DNA of 64,000 nucleotides, from assembly GCA_036346225.1 (NCBI GenBank), contig JARFIW010001089.1, positions 806,001 to 870,000 on the forward strand, read 5' to 3'. Position numbers and translations under genes: made by a program. Numbering within the stretch: position 1 is the first letter of the stretch; the number at the start of each line of letters is the position of its first letter. Origin of the DNA: Platerodrilus igneus. Taxonomy: Eukaryota > Arthropoda > Insecta > Coleoptera > Lycidae. The notes beneath the pieces are model-generated. The model was given only the letters and a program-made list of their open reading frames with translations, did not search any database and was not told where the DNA came from. This document shows positions 20,653 through 33,286 of this stretch, piece by piece.

Positions 20653-23600
20653 GTAATGTTTATAGATTTTTTTACATTTTTTGTTTCTATATAACACTAA
20701 ACTAAACTTTATTTATTGTAACATTATATATAAACTTTGCAAACAACAAATTTGGTATATTTCTGGGGATAGAAAATTTAAATTTTATTAATTTCGTTCA
20801 AAAACAAAGGGTAATGAAGATGGTTTGCCATTGGACAAGTTTTGTTATAATTTAATAAATTATTTTGAATTTCAATTTATATTTAACTACTAATTGCCTT
20901 CATTAACCGATATCTGACTGGAGGTTAGTTAGTTAATCACAAACTGATCAGTATCAATCAGTATTTGTATTTACAACTAAATTATAATGAGACACATCCA
21001 GAAAGATACATATCATATATATGATTGTTTTTCAATACGTTAATTTTTAGTCAATATTGTAGCCGTGTTTTAATCTTATTGGCAATGTTAAATTTGATTC
21101 TACACAAATTTATTTAAAAAAACAGATGGTGGTTCACATTATAGTGTAGTTTTTCATTGACATGCCACAAAATTATTTCAAAGATGAGAAATATTCACTG
21201 CAGCTTTTTATATCTAACTAGCTTTTTGCACAGTAAGATTCTGCATCAATATTTACCTTTACTGCATGAAATAAATAAGCAACACATCACAGGTATCCTG
21301 TATATTTTATGCCTAACAAGTGTGGCTTTAAAGTTTTTTATTTTAGCGGGTATTTTGCCATTGCATAGACGAGGTTAATCTTTAGTATGGCATGTGAAAT
21401 CTCAATTTATTTTATCATTGCTTCTTAGAGTTGATTATTACTTGTATCTTGCTAAAACTCAATAGTACCATTATTTGCTCTGTTGTCTATTCTGTTCATC
21501 AACACTGGATTGTCTTGCACATAAGTTTTAATAATTGTATCAGTTGATGATGACTTAAGAAAGTAAAAATTTGCGAAAATGATTTGCTGGTAAAGACATT
21601 ATTTTACCTTCTTTGTCTGGGAACCAATTCATCAGTAATTAGCCTGTTTCAAAGTGTCTATAGCATTCACTCATTATACTTTTACTCATAACATACTCAT
21701 CATAAATTTCTTGCTGTTTTCAATGAAAAGCTGCGGGATGGGGGAGTTATGAAGGTTTTGGGGGTAGTAAAGAAGTTGATGTGTATGAGGGTAGTGGTTA
21801 ATTTTATTATGTGCAGATAAGTTGTTACAGGTGTTTGAAGCATTAAGTTTTTAAATTTGGACTTGCCCAAAATGTGCAAGAATCTTGTAGCAAAATAAAG
21901 ATGCACCGGCCAACTACAGTGGTGCAGAAAAATAAAATTGAGTAATGTTTCAAATTTTACCTAGGTGCGATTTCAAGCTATGTTATTACTAGCACCTACC
22001 CTGTTAAGTTTTCAATCCATAAGTTTAAAGGGTGCCAATCCTGGCTTAATTGGAATTTCTTTTGCCAACATGTAAACCAAACCAGGGGATTGTTAAATAC
22101 AGGGTATTCTCTTGTTGACGTGGATTTTCTCACAAAAGGCCACCTGTCCGTTTGAACAAAATAAAATCACTCTCCACTCATTTGGCTTAAATATATTGTA
22201 AAATAACATTATTTAAACATGGCTGTGAACAAATAGGCATAAAACAAATTTTTAAATGTACTTATAATAATAGTTGGGTTAGTTCTATAACAAAATATAT
22301 ATATATTAAACAAAAATTGGTAAAATTTATTATTAGTTCATTTTTAATGCATCTAACCTTTATGGTTAAATACCGTAATTACTTTTTATTAAATTCATAA
22401 TGTCTAAACCTTATATTTCTAAAAATATAATGCTGGACATTGGGAAAGTACTTTATAAATGGTAACCACAAATACAGTGTTAATTACATATTTACTTCTA
22501 TAACAATTTTACATTACAGGTTCTGAATTCCAGTGAACCAAGAGATCGTTTCATCCTTTGGGGTCTTGAATTCCAAAATATTCTCCTGGGAAACAAACAT
22601 TCTCAATCCCCTTTGGTTTGTACATTATATCGAAAATCCGTGCTCAATCATGTGTACTCTCATTTATTATTCAATAATTAATAACGTGTTTACGACAAAC
22701 CCAAACCTTTAGTCTTTTTCCTACCACCATATTTGTTCGTGCTGATTAATTATTTGGTTCAAGTAACTGCCTCATGATGTCATTATCCACACTTTTTCTG
22801 CCTTAGAGGGATATGCTATAAATATATACCTAACATGTGTAAGATGTCTGCAGTCATGATTTGTGTTAACCCCGCGTAACTGTGACATAAAGGAATTCAA
22901 TGTCCTGTATAATGATGTCTGGGATGTAATCTAATCTCTGTGGTTTTATGAACTCGTGTTTTTTCCTTTCTGTTACTTTGTAAAACTAGATTTTTTGTGC
23001 ATCCTTACATACATTGTAACTATCTGAAATTATGTTATGTATGTGTATTATTAAATGGAAAATGTTTACTATACAAAAGCTTTCTTAATATGTTATGAGA
23101 AATATATTGAAACTTGTTTTCTTTTTTAGTGGCTTTTAAAATACTGAATTGGAGTTTCATTTCAAATGTATTGTACAGAAATAAAAGTTGTGATTTCCAA
23201 ATTTATGATTTTCATAGAATTTCTATTTATTGCACTAGCTTATTAAACACTAGTAACTAAAATCAAAATGTACAGACTGCTTCAATAATAAGTTGTTCGT
23301 TTTAAATTATTTTCCTTCTTTCTCATCCGATTTTTATTTCTTGTAATGCCCAATCGTTACAAAAAACTGATACATTTTCTTATTAATGAAAGTTAATATT
23401 TTTCAACAGCGTTTCTCATACTGTGTTCTTCAGAATATCTGCTATATGTTTTTCGAAGAACTATGAAACTAAAAGGGTTAAATCAAAATAGGGTTGGGAA
23501 TAATAACTTAGAAGTTCGTCAAATTGTGCTGGTTTATATCTATATTATTCAACAAGCTCACAAATAATGTGTAATACGGAAAGGTAATCAAAAACTTAAC

Positions 23601-24123
23601 TACAAGTTATGATTTACCATTATTTGTACATGACCTTGCTGATATGATCATCAGAAACAGATTATTGACCGAACTGTATGTAAACTCTGCAATCGTTATG
23701 ACATTATGCGTCCTTGTCTTAGAGAACTGCAAGGTCAAGCATGTCACTGATGTGTTAATACATGAACACATTGGTACTTGCAACTTAAGCTACACTAAAC
23801 CACATTATTTAGTTTTTCTCGAATATAACAAAAACAAAGTTGTTTGGTAAGTATATCATCCAAATGCTCCTTGGTTTCTACAAAATGAAGGTGCACATTG
23901 ATATGCTTGCTTCGATTATGAAACTGGATTCTTGGATAATTTTATAGTTGATTGCATTATCAACCATTACAATAACCTATTCTTATTTAATAGGACGTGT
24001 AGCATTCAAGCAGTATGGACATGTTATACCATGCTCTTCTTGTAGATTCATTTATAATATAGATTATATCAGTTATTTTTCTAGTTATTTTTGAACCCTT
24101 ATAGAAGTAATTAAATAAGTGAA
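20653..24123. other. Intron 3, first part
   Basis: AT-rich with only short frames (21157-21378, 21700-21906, 23644-23850) that lack any domain or codon signal. I see no confident repeat. Confidence 0.45.
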
Positions 24124-24330
24124 TTGATAGACAGACCCAAAACAATCTCAGATTGTATTAAATGTAATGTGAAAATTGGATCTGTTAGCTCAATGTGGAC
24201 AATGTCACAGGCTTTATCACGTGAAAGATGTACATCAGCTGTGTTAGTGCCTGATGGGGATGTAACGCTTATTGATATAATGCGAAAATTACATGCTTTA
24301 ATAAATTGTTACAATATGTTTTGTTCCTAA
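24124..24330 (+). other. Unrecognised 68-codon open frame
   Basis: A frame starting MIDRPKTISDCIKCNVKIG and containing VLVPDGDVTLIDIMRKLHAL looks more protein-like than its neighbours, with balanced composition and no low complexity. It is not part of sedoheptulokinase, whose exons 3 and 4 join directly. It may be a transposon fragment or chance; I do not recognise it. Confidence 0.2.
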
Positions 24331-25780
24331 GCCCTACGATTGAAACGTAAAAGGGTGGCTACAAAATTATAGGAACACTTGCAACTTGCGGGTCGAGCTT
24401 AAGAATTGCCTTATGCGGAGAGACATGAGCTAGGGTCATTGGCGATTTTGTTGAGAAAAATTTAGGCGCCACTGCGTTTATGAAAGTACACACAGAAAAG
24501 AGAAACCACAAGGGAAACACAGAAACCTTCTGGTATGAACAAAAAATTTTACTTACTAAACTTCTTCGTCAATCGACCTTCGGCTAGAATGCATCTAAAA
24601 ACATTAATTAAACCTGAAAAATAACACATAATAAAGTTATCAAAAGGAGAACACGTTTTGTGTTCTGACATTAAATATTTTCTTTCAGAAATCATTCACA
24701 CTCGGAAATAAAAATTAGATTTTTATAAAGGAAGATATGTTTAATAAAATATTTCTTGTATAAGCAATTTTTTGTAAATTCAAAAATAAGTTCAAAGATC
24801 AAAAGTCATTCAAGTTTTAAAATATACTACAATAATTAATTTATTTACAACAAAAGTTACTTCAACAAGACAGGCTTGGCGCTTGGATTATACAAAGGAT
24901 TACGGCAACATAAGTTGTTTACTACTTGATAAAATTTAGCTTTTAAACACAAAGAGAAAGTTTTTCTAGTAAGCTTTTATGAAATATGTGACATATTCTA
25001 ATTTGTAACGAAAATTCTGCTTAGAGCAACTATCACATTATAAGTATTCTTAAAAATTATTCCACTGACTAAAACAAAATACTGGCTTACCCGTAACAGA
25101 TGTTAAACTTTTATAAAAAAAAGAGACATACTTAATTTAATAACTATAAAATTTTGCCTAGAGCAACTTTAAAATTTCTAATTTTAAAACTTGTCTCTCA
25201 ATTAAACAAAACACAGTTTCACGCGTAACAGGAAATAAACTTAAAACTTCACAGGGAACATCTGGATGTCTAAGCAGCAAATCCAAGCATAGCAGTCTCG
25301 CTGGTCTTTACAATTAACAGTAACATAACTTAACGTTGTTCATTATGTGACGACATTGTAGAATCGGGTATCTTCTTACAAAAGGACATTTCCAACACGA
25401 TAATTTCTTCGTATAAATGCACACGTGGCAAAGATGGTTGAACTTCGAACTCAGTAGTTTTAGCACGTATTCTTTCCAACGTGTTGCAGATCCACTCATG
25501 ATGTACCCCAACAACTCAGTTGGAATCGCCTCGCCATCCAGCACCCACATTCGAATTCATAAATTAATTAAAAACCGATCCCCAATCAATCGCCCCATTC
25601 TGCTATTTACGGCCATCACTCTCTCCAAGCAACTAATCCCACTTCCTCATGCTTGCGCTAATACCTGTCCGAACATACAACTCAGAAGCGCTTATGTATA
25701 CACTTTCAAATAGACCTGACTTGAGAAGCAATCAAAATGGGGACCAATAGTGAAACACAAACTGCTAATGACAGAAATAC
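24331..25780 (-). other. Possible LTR-element debris
   Basis: Less AT-rich at 24340-24560 and 25390-25700. At about 24470 the minus strand has TGGCGCC, a gypsy-type primer-binding motif. One 78-codon minus frame (25314-25550) has no domain. I could not find a matching second LTR, so this is only a suggestion. Confidence 0.25.
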
Positions 25781-26959
25781 ACAAAAAGGAAGAGTATCAC
25801 AATGATATTAGAATTTACATCAACCGTTTAATACTTAAAACGAACTGTAAAACCAAATTAGCATAATTTTAATGTAGCGACAGCATAATTATATGCTAAA
25901 GTTTGCTGCTAGATTTTAACATGTTACAAAATAAGAATAATTTTACGTGCGATTCAATAGATGCATGCCATAGGCATATAGAAGAGATGAAAATCTAGAA
26001 GGGTCAAGCAAGATTTTAATACTACACATTTACATAATATATTACCTAATCTTAATATGCAGCTCCCAATATCAATTTACATTAATGAATTATTAACGCT
26101 GGAAAATAAACAATTATCTGCAATATAGAGAACATAGAAAACTACATAAATTCAAGCATTTATGGGTACGTAGTGGTAAATTGTTCCTGCGTAAGGTTGA
26201 CAACAGTAAAATTTTCAAAGTTTTCACTGCGAATGAGTTACGTGACACCAAACCGAATCAATTTTACCTAAATTGTTGTTTAGAGGATTACGACTTGATC
26301 ATATTAACTGAAACATTTTAAGTGCAGTTGATAGTTCTAAATTATTTCCAAATAATTATAATTGATTGATTGATAGTGTACAGAAGGGACAGACCTAGTG
26401 ATGCAGGGAAAGTATTAATAGCAATTACATCCACTTTTATAAGTCCAAGAGTAATAGCTTTTGAAACCCTTTGCGAAGATTTACCATTAATAATAAATAT
26501 GCTTATATTTGTACTGTTTATTTTCTCCCAAGGTTAAAAACTGTTTTATCTTCAAGAATTTTTTAATTGCTTTGAAGGATATTTGGGGTGCAAATTGAAC
26601 AAAATTTATAGCTTAGTAATTTTTATGAATTTCAAGCAATACAATTCAATACTTAATGTGAATAACATAATAATTAATCTTGTTGCTAGTAATAATTTTT
26701 TAGTGATAGTAAATAGGTGTGTGGTGCATTTTGTACAAGAACATAGCCATCATTCGGCGTTGGCATGTGAAATTGAGTTAGTCTATCACAGTTGATCCTA
26801 AAGAATTGTTTGCAGGGGAACAGTTTGATTATAAAAAAGCAGATGTCTTACAACTCAATTTTAATCTTAAAAACAGAGTGGCATTTTGATAATGTAGATG
26901 AAGTTGACAATGTAGATGAAGTTGCCGTTCCGAATGGACCTGCATATTAAAGAAGTTCT
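25781..26959. other. Intron 3 interior
   Basis: AT-rich, no gene. It holds a two-copy tandem of an 18-bp unit (AATGTAGATGAAGTTGAC) at about 26889-26925, just before the RTE fragment. Confidence 0.4.
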
Positions 26960-28225
26960 AGATTATTAGAACGGTGGAATGGCTTGCGCGTTCCAGTGAT
27001 CTAAAGATCCAAACTACAGATCCAACCAAAGTAGTAAGGTCGTTAGAGAGGAACCAGACTACGACAGGTTCCCGAAAGAGGGCAGCTGCTTTTTCGGTAC
27101 TTAGAGTGGCAGAGACCATAGGGGTTGGTATAGCATTCTAAGACACACTACAGCGATGTGGAAGGCAACGAGAAACCTCCACATTACCTCCCAAGTACAC
27201 AGCATACTTAAACTGTTATTAAAGATGATGACATCCTCACCCGCCATGAGATAATAATACTACTATAGTAAGTTTATTTCGTTTAGGCACGAGAAATGAC
27301 AGAGGAAATAGGATGGTAGAATTTTGCGACAAGAACAATTTAACCTTCACAAACTCATTATTTCAACATCATGCTAGAAGACGATACACATGGAAGATGC
27401 CAGGAGATATAGGAAGATATCAAATAGATTACATTCTTGTTAGATAACGGTTTAGGAACCAAGTAAAAGACTGTACAAGCTACCCAGAAGCAGATATAGA
27501 CACTAACCACAACATCGTAATTATGAAGGCTGCACTAAAATTTAAAAATTTGAAAAAAAGAAACAGAAAAGGGCACTTTGACTTTGAGAAACTGAAAGAC
27601 AAAAATATCTACCAAAGATTTGAAGAAACGTCAAATGAATTGTTGAAAGATATCGGGAAAATTTTTGATACTAAGGAAGTAGAAACAGAATGGAGTAACA
27701 TTAAATTCAGCTTAGACATGGCGGCCAGAGATATTTTGGGATATACACAAAAATAAAATAAGAAACCATGGCTAACAAAGGATATCCTGAATTTAGTAGA
27801 AGAAAGACAAAAATTGAAAAATAGATCAGACTAAGCAGGAAAACAGATACAAAGCCATAAAATGGAAAATTATTCGCAAATGCAGGAAAGCTAAAGAACA
27901 ATGGATTGATGAAAAGTGCAAAGAGGTACAAACTAATATGGAAATAGGAAAGACAGACGAAGCATACAAACTAATTAGAATGAATTTTAGGCATATAAAA
28001 CCTTCTGCCAAAAATTTAAGTGCACGGGAGGAAATGTTATTATAGAAAATGTAGAGAAAGTGGTTAGATGGCAAGAATATATAGGGAATTTATATGCAGG
28101 AAAGGAACTAACAGCATTAGAACAGGAATCAGACATTGAAAATGATGGCTTGGGATATCCTATATTTAGAGATGAGTTTGAATTAGCAATAAAAGGTCTG
28201 AAAAATGGTAAGGCGTAAGGTCTCA
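26960..28225 (+). mobile_element. RTE-type LINE fragment
   Basis: The 5' part (about 26960-27245) is 5' UTR-like. From 27261 the endonuclease domain reads GLGTRNDRGNRMVEFCDKNN, then RRRYTWKMPGD and QIDYILV, the sequence usually labelled craniofacial development protein 2-like in insects and derived from RTE LINEs. After a stop the frame 27523-27756 continues with EWSNIKFSLDMAARDILGY, and later frames reach ELAIKGLKNGKA at about 28210, just before the reverse transcriptase fingers. The first half of the endonuclease is missing, as is everything after 28225. Confidence 0.75.
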
Positions 28226-28361
28226 TGTTTAACTTTCATAGTTAAGCATTCTCACTTTTTACCTAAGGTTAATTGTAGTCAAATTTGAAATATAGGAAAA
28301 CAGTCAATTTCATTAGCAACATTTTGGTAAATATGCCTGGGTTTATTGTAACATTAATATA

Positions 28362-29131
28362 TAGGGTGTTTAAAAATCATTGACTAAATGATACGGCCAA
28401 TAGAACTATGAAAAATAAGTAGAGTTTGCGTAATAAACATATACCCTAAGACCCTCCATTTTTGTGTTACAGAGCGTTAAAGTTAAACATTTAAAAATTA
28501 TTATTTCCCAGAACTTTGAAAGTGGTACGAATTTTTTTACTAACTTAGCAGACAATTTAACTGATATAAAGTACACATAACTGCAAACAAATCACTTTTG
28601 GTAGTGAAATACAGCAGCAGTGTGGGACCCCTTGACTCCCCTTATTCCTCACAGCACTGCTTAAATTTCAATTTTGGTTGAATTTGCCAATGCTTTTTAC
28701 ATAAATAATGTATTCTTCTTTCATTTCTTTAAAATTGATATTTACTAAGATATCAGAATTATAAAGAATGTGGTTAATTGATAGTTCAAGTTCAATTAAT
28801 GGCTTTAAACACTGATACCTATGTAAAGTTAAATAATCAGAATAGTTTAATTAATATGGTAACAAAATAACTTAAAACAATAACTACTATCGTAAAAATA
28901 ATCAGAAAAACCTAGAACAAATGTTCAAAATGCGTTCCATTTTGCTCTATGCACAACCGGATTTGTTTTTCTAGGGAAAACACGTCTTTGACATAGTAGA
29001 GGGTTATACATTAAGGTGTTGCACTGCTGTTCAATTCGATCCCTTAATTCTTGAAAATGGTCTTTTAATATATTCACTTGTGTAGGATTTTTCAATCTTC
29101 CCACATGTGTCTGCCTTGAATCATATTGCAT
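28362..29131 (-). mobile_element. Mariner-like element remnant (3' part)
   Basis: Left end TATAGGGTGTTTAAAAATCA resembles the CAGGGTGT-type ends of the two larger elements. Minus-strand frames at 28925-29131 encode the transposase C-terminus: HVGRLKNPTQVNIL, then ELRDRIEQQCNTLMYNPLLC, and in a shifted frame RLCIEQNGTHFEHLF. The 5' part of the transposase and the other end are not found. The stretch 28400-28900 has no coding sense. Confidence 0.6.
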
Positions 29132-30439
29132 TGAAATAACAGTTTGTCCTGACTTGCTCTTTTGTGCTAACTAAATTCTTGATTTTATGAATATGATATT
29201 GCAATGAAACTTATGAAATGTTTCCACACCTTTTCTTTTATTAGGTTAAATCTAAAACAATTGAATACTGCTTGCATATTTTTATAAAATTAATTAGGTC
29301 ATGTCTTGTTTTTTGTATAAACAGAGCAATAAGCTTATTTTGAATATGTTCACATAAATAATGAGGCATTTTTTTTTTTTATTAAAAATGATTAGCCATA
29401 TATATCATTATAGGAAACAATTCTTTTAGTCAACTTTAAACAATTTTCATAGCTTTAGGTAAAAAGTTTTTATTTATCTCTAAAGCATAAGTTCTACCCT
29501 GTTAAAAATTCAACACTATAAACGATTATTTTTAAAACATCCCTCTTCTAAATTTATTAATTGTTTATTGAAAGAATCAGTTGTGGTTTTTGCAAGAAGA
29601 GATTTATTCAGATGAACCCAAAATATTAGAAATGCGACCCCTTTTAACTTTTCATGCCGTTCACAGTTTCTGATAAATGTCACCAGCCACTATAGCACTC
29701 TATAAATGTGTTATGTACATTTTGGACCCCATAAAATCTAGCCGGTAATCTACTGAAAAACTTGTTGAATTACTCCACTAAAAATTCTGTGTGAAATATG
29801 TCCTAATCGAGAAGTATCTTGGATGCCACCTAATCTCGAAATACAGGGGTTTTTAGAGAAACGACCAAGAAAGGATAATGAGAAGATTCCAAAACCTGAG
29901 ATCAAGAAAATTACTCTGGCCTAAAAGTATTAAGTACACATAAAACAAGTGTTATCCATAAGAACACTAACATACCTGTTTAAAACTTCTAGCTGAAATG
30001 AAGGTTTCTAGATTAAATGTAAAATTACCTGAATTGTAATCACGACTCTAGGTAATTGCAAAATAATTTATTTAAAACAAAACTGGAACTATTATCCTAA
30101 CATTAGTTGTGAAAAACGTCAATAAAAAAGATGTATTTACTCTATTACACAATTGTTTTCAGCTATATTACACAATTGTTTTCATTACAAGTACGATAGA
30201 CATGCTTAAGCAAATATTAAAAATCAAAATTATCAAAAATTACCTAATTTAATAGAAAATGTTTTCAACGAATAAAATTACTATCTAAATTCTTAACCTA
30301 CTAACAGAAACGTATTGTGGGCACATTTATAAATTTAATGGAATTAATTAAAAATGTTCATTCATTTACAGGAACTGCAGGTTATAGTTTCAGAAATTTT
30401 TAATCATGAGTACTTGATGTATTTTGTTTTTACCGGATC
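29132..30439. other. Intron 3 interior
   Basis: AT-rich, nothing coding. A 27-bp tandem duplication (TACACAATTGTTTTCA unit) lies at about 30146-30188. Confidence 0.4.
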
Positions 30440-30580
30440 CTCCTGGGATTTGAAAGGGAAAGCTAGGTGTTCTAAATCAACATGCTTTTGTATAACATGA
30501 ACTTATTGTTGTGTGCCGCCAAATTTTGAAATTGTTAAAAGTATACCGCAACAAAAAAAAAAGGTTGAGAATCACTGGTC
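30440..30580 (+). mobile_element. hAT-type element terminus
   Basis: Contains TGTGCCGCCAAATTTTG, GTATACCGCAACAAAAAAA and ends GGTTGAGAATCACTGG, the reverse of the CAGTGRTTCTCAACC end common to hAT (Charlie/Buster-like) elements. No transposase and no second end are seen nearby. Confidence 0.5.
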
Positions 30581-31420
30581 TAGTGTTATTAAAGTTAATT
30601 TAATTTTGTCTCACAATATAGAAACCTAGCAATCTAGATTTTTAAACAAGCCATTCATGTCACTCATTTGACTCACATTTCTTAGATATGTATTTGAACT
30701 ACTAACTGTTGGTACTAGAATAATGTTTGATCCCAAGGAGTCTGTACAATTCTTGTTGCAGCCAATCGTTGTTTCTCCAAGGTACGTGTTTGACCCAGAA
30801 ACTATGTTATTGTAATTAAGCAATTGGACTTTGTGGGATTACTACAGATCTCGGAAGTCCTTGACTTTGAAGTTGTCAGTATTGACTGATGTTAGAAAAG
30901 TTCTAAGCGAACTGGATACTTTCCGGTTTGTTCTTGCTTCTCCGATCTTCTTTTTTATATGGTGTGCTAGGATGTTGTTTATGATTGTTGGGCGTCTACA
31001 GCAGTTGTAAGAACATTTAATTTTTGTTTATCCAAAGGGAAGTAATTGTATTAAAAATCTGGAAAGAAATAAATATAATTTTAAGTTTCAATACATGGAC
31101 CAAAAAGATATATAAGTTGAAATATGATAGGAATTGTTGCATATTACAGATAAAAGTACACCCCCAAATTTCAAGTAATTATGGGCAAATAAATTATTTA
31201 GAAATTACTATATAATTTTCGAATATAATTGTATGGTGTTGTGATCAATTCATATATTTTTGTATAATTGCTTGATGAATATTTTTTATTTTTGAATTAA
31301 TAATCGAAAAACTTAAATTACAAAATTGAAAATCCTTGTAAGAATATCGTTACAAGTGTGAATTTTTGTCTATTTTATGGCTAAATGTATTAACTATTTA
31401 TATAATTTATTATTTTGTAG
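30581..31420. other. End of intron 3
   Basis: Short frames (30626-30823 minus, 31024-31215 plus) without domains. The intron ends with TATTTTGTAG at 31420. Confidence 0.4.
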
Positions 31421-31699
31421 GGGTTGCATTAGGGGATTTACAATGTTCAGTTCTTGCTACAATAGAAAATTTTGACGACGCTGTTCTAAACATATCAACT
31501 TCAGCTCAGTTAGCATTTGTTTCTGAAGATTATGTACCTAATATGGAACTAAGAACTCCATCACCTGTCGAATATTTTCCATATTTTGATAACAAATACA
31601 TTGCAGTTGCTGCATCTTTAAATGGTGGCAATGTTCTTGCAATGTTTGTTAAAATGCTACAGCAGTGGTTGATGGAGTTTGGATTTTCTGTACCCCAGT
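31421..31699 (+). CDS. SHPK: Sedoheptulokinase, exon 4 (residues 251-344)
   Basis: Acceptor at 31420, donor GTAAGG at 31700. It starts GVALGDLQCSVLAT; the Asp of GDLQ is the likely catalytic base by analogy with FGGY kinases. It includes the SAQLAFVSEDYVP and GGNVLAMFVKMLQQWL segments. The frame runs on into the intron to 31737, but the in-frame join to exon 5 (VPQ-S-KVWEQLL) fits the family better. Confidence 0.9.
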
Positions 31700-31753
31700 G
31701 TAAGGATAGTATCACAAGTGTAATTTTATTCTTATAATGTTTTCATTACATAG

Positions 31754-31949
31754 CTAAAGTATGGGAACAGCTTTTAAAAATTAGTGCTGAAGATAATTCA
31801 ACATCTGATATGCTTATTCAACCTACATTACTTGGTGAAAGATATTCTCCAGGAACTACAGCATCTGTTACTAACATTACAATGGGAAATCTTGCACTTG
31901 GACAAGTTTTTCGATCACTTTGTCATGGATTGTTACAAAATCTTCATAA
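31754..31949 (+). CDS. SHPK: Sedoheptulokinase, exon 5 (residues 344-409)
   Basis: Follows a 54-bp intron. It encodes KVWEQLLKISAED, then QPTLLGERYSPG and GNLALGQVFRSLCHGLLQNLH, matching the region before the C-terminal FGGY subdomain. Donor GTATGA at 31950. Confidence 0.9.
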
Positions 31950-31997
31950 GTATGAATTTTTAATTATAGAGATCCACTAACTATAATTTTAATACAG

Positions 31998-32181
31998 GAT
32001 GATGCCGAGGGATGTTCTTACAAATGCCAAAATAAGTCGTATTGTAGGAAATGGTTCTGGTTTGTCACGAAACAAAGTACTACAAAAGGAAGTTCAGCAG
32101 TTATATCAACTTCCACTTGTGTTTACTTCTGGTGGTGATGCAGCAAAAGGTGCAGCTATGGCTACATCTTATAAAGATTGA
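31998..32181 (+). CDS. SHPK: Sedoheptulokinase, exon 6 (residues 409-469, stop)
   Basis: Follows a 48-bp intron. It encodes MMPRDVLTNAKISRIVGNGS and the adenine-binding FTSGGDAAKGAAMA motif, then stops after SYKD. The first AATAAA that I see downstream is at 32705, so the 3' UTR may be about 0.5 kb; that assignment is tentative. Confidence 0.9.
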
Positions 32182-33094
32182 TTTTTAGTTAAAGATAGAA
32201 ACTTTTCTAACAAATTAGTTTTCTAATTCAAAAACTCATTTCCTAATACTATTTATTGATAGTTACTAAGTCTAATTTATTCAAACTATCCATATCATTC
32301 TTACATATTTTTAAAGTTTTTAAATTACATTGATTATTTAACGACCCACTACAAAATCGTAGAGAAATCTGAATATAAAGTTTTTACGTTTAAAAATAGT
32401 TTGTTTTTGATGTAGGCTCTTTTTAATCCATTCATTTAGTCTATATTTCGAATAGTTAATTTCTTATCTTTTGAAAATCAATGTTTGTTACATCGCCAAT
32501 CTTCTCATTAGAGCTGAATCGTTTATAATGTCATTTCTGTAACTTTAAAAGCAGGTAATAGTTACAAGGGGGCTAAATGAATAGGATATGGTGATGTGGA
32601 AACATTTTGAAACATAGTTAATGGATTTTGTTAGCGCGATGTCATGTGTGCATTCATGAATTGACTTGATCCAAAACTACGAGGTGGTTTTTCCTTCAAA
32701 ACTCAATAAAACAGTCTAGTAAGTTGCATTGATATTTGTTGTTTATTATTTCAAGGTAGTCAGTGTAGAGTATGAAATGTGCATTGTGAAAAATTGTGTT
32801 AGTTCTACGACACAGGTTCGTTGGTAGAAATATACTGTTCTAACTGTTGCTTGGATTCCAGTTTATATTCCTAAATACGTTTTTGTCAACAGTTATGATG
32901 CAAAGTAACAACTCCTTTCTATGTTGCTTAAATATTGTCAAACTTGCGTTTGATGCTATTCCATGTGTGTATTTTTTTATGCGTTGTAGGCAAACGTACA
33001 CATTCATCTGTCTACTAACTAATCTAATATGAATTTTATTAATATTTCTGTACCCTATTAGTCTTTCCGGAAGTTTTGCGTCAGTTGTGTTTGT
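32182..33094. other. 3' flank of sedoheptulokinase
   Basis: AT-rich. It contains CTACGAGGTGGTTTTTCCTTC near 32678, which resembles some mariner ends and may pair with the remnant at 33095-33286, but I could not confirm a matching right end. Confidence 0.3.
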
Positions 33095-33286
33095 CTAACA
33101 ACAACGAAATTTTGTAAACCATTTGAGAATCATTTCAGTCGATAATGAAAAGTCTCCATAATATTTAACCAGCTCTGTTGCGGTTTGAGTAACAGTTTTT
33201 CTAAGAAATAATACTTTATATACTTGTGAACAAAATTCATTTTTATTCATGTATATATACAACAGGAGATTGCCTAATTTCAACAA
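33095..33286 (-). pseudogene. Possible mariner transposase N-terminal helix-turn-helix
   Basis: FCSQVYKVLFLRKTVTQTAT then ELVKYYGDFSLSTEMILKWF and TKFR resembles the HTH_48 domain of Mos1-type mariners (pattern [34 protein letters not shown]). Past the stop a TNTTDAKLPERLI segment could match the following linker. The match is weak. Confidence 0.35.

Noticed and set aside
23415..23455. Hammerhead-like CTGAAGA...GAAAC on the minus strand
   Set aside because: No Penelope-like or retrozyme sequence nearby and the intervening bases do not form a stem II; probably chance.
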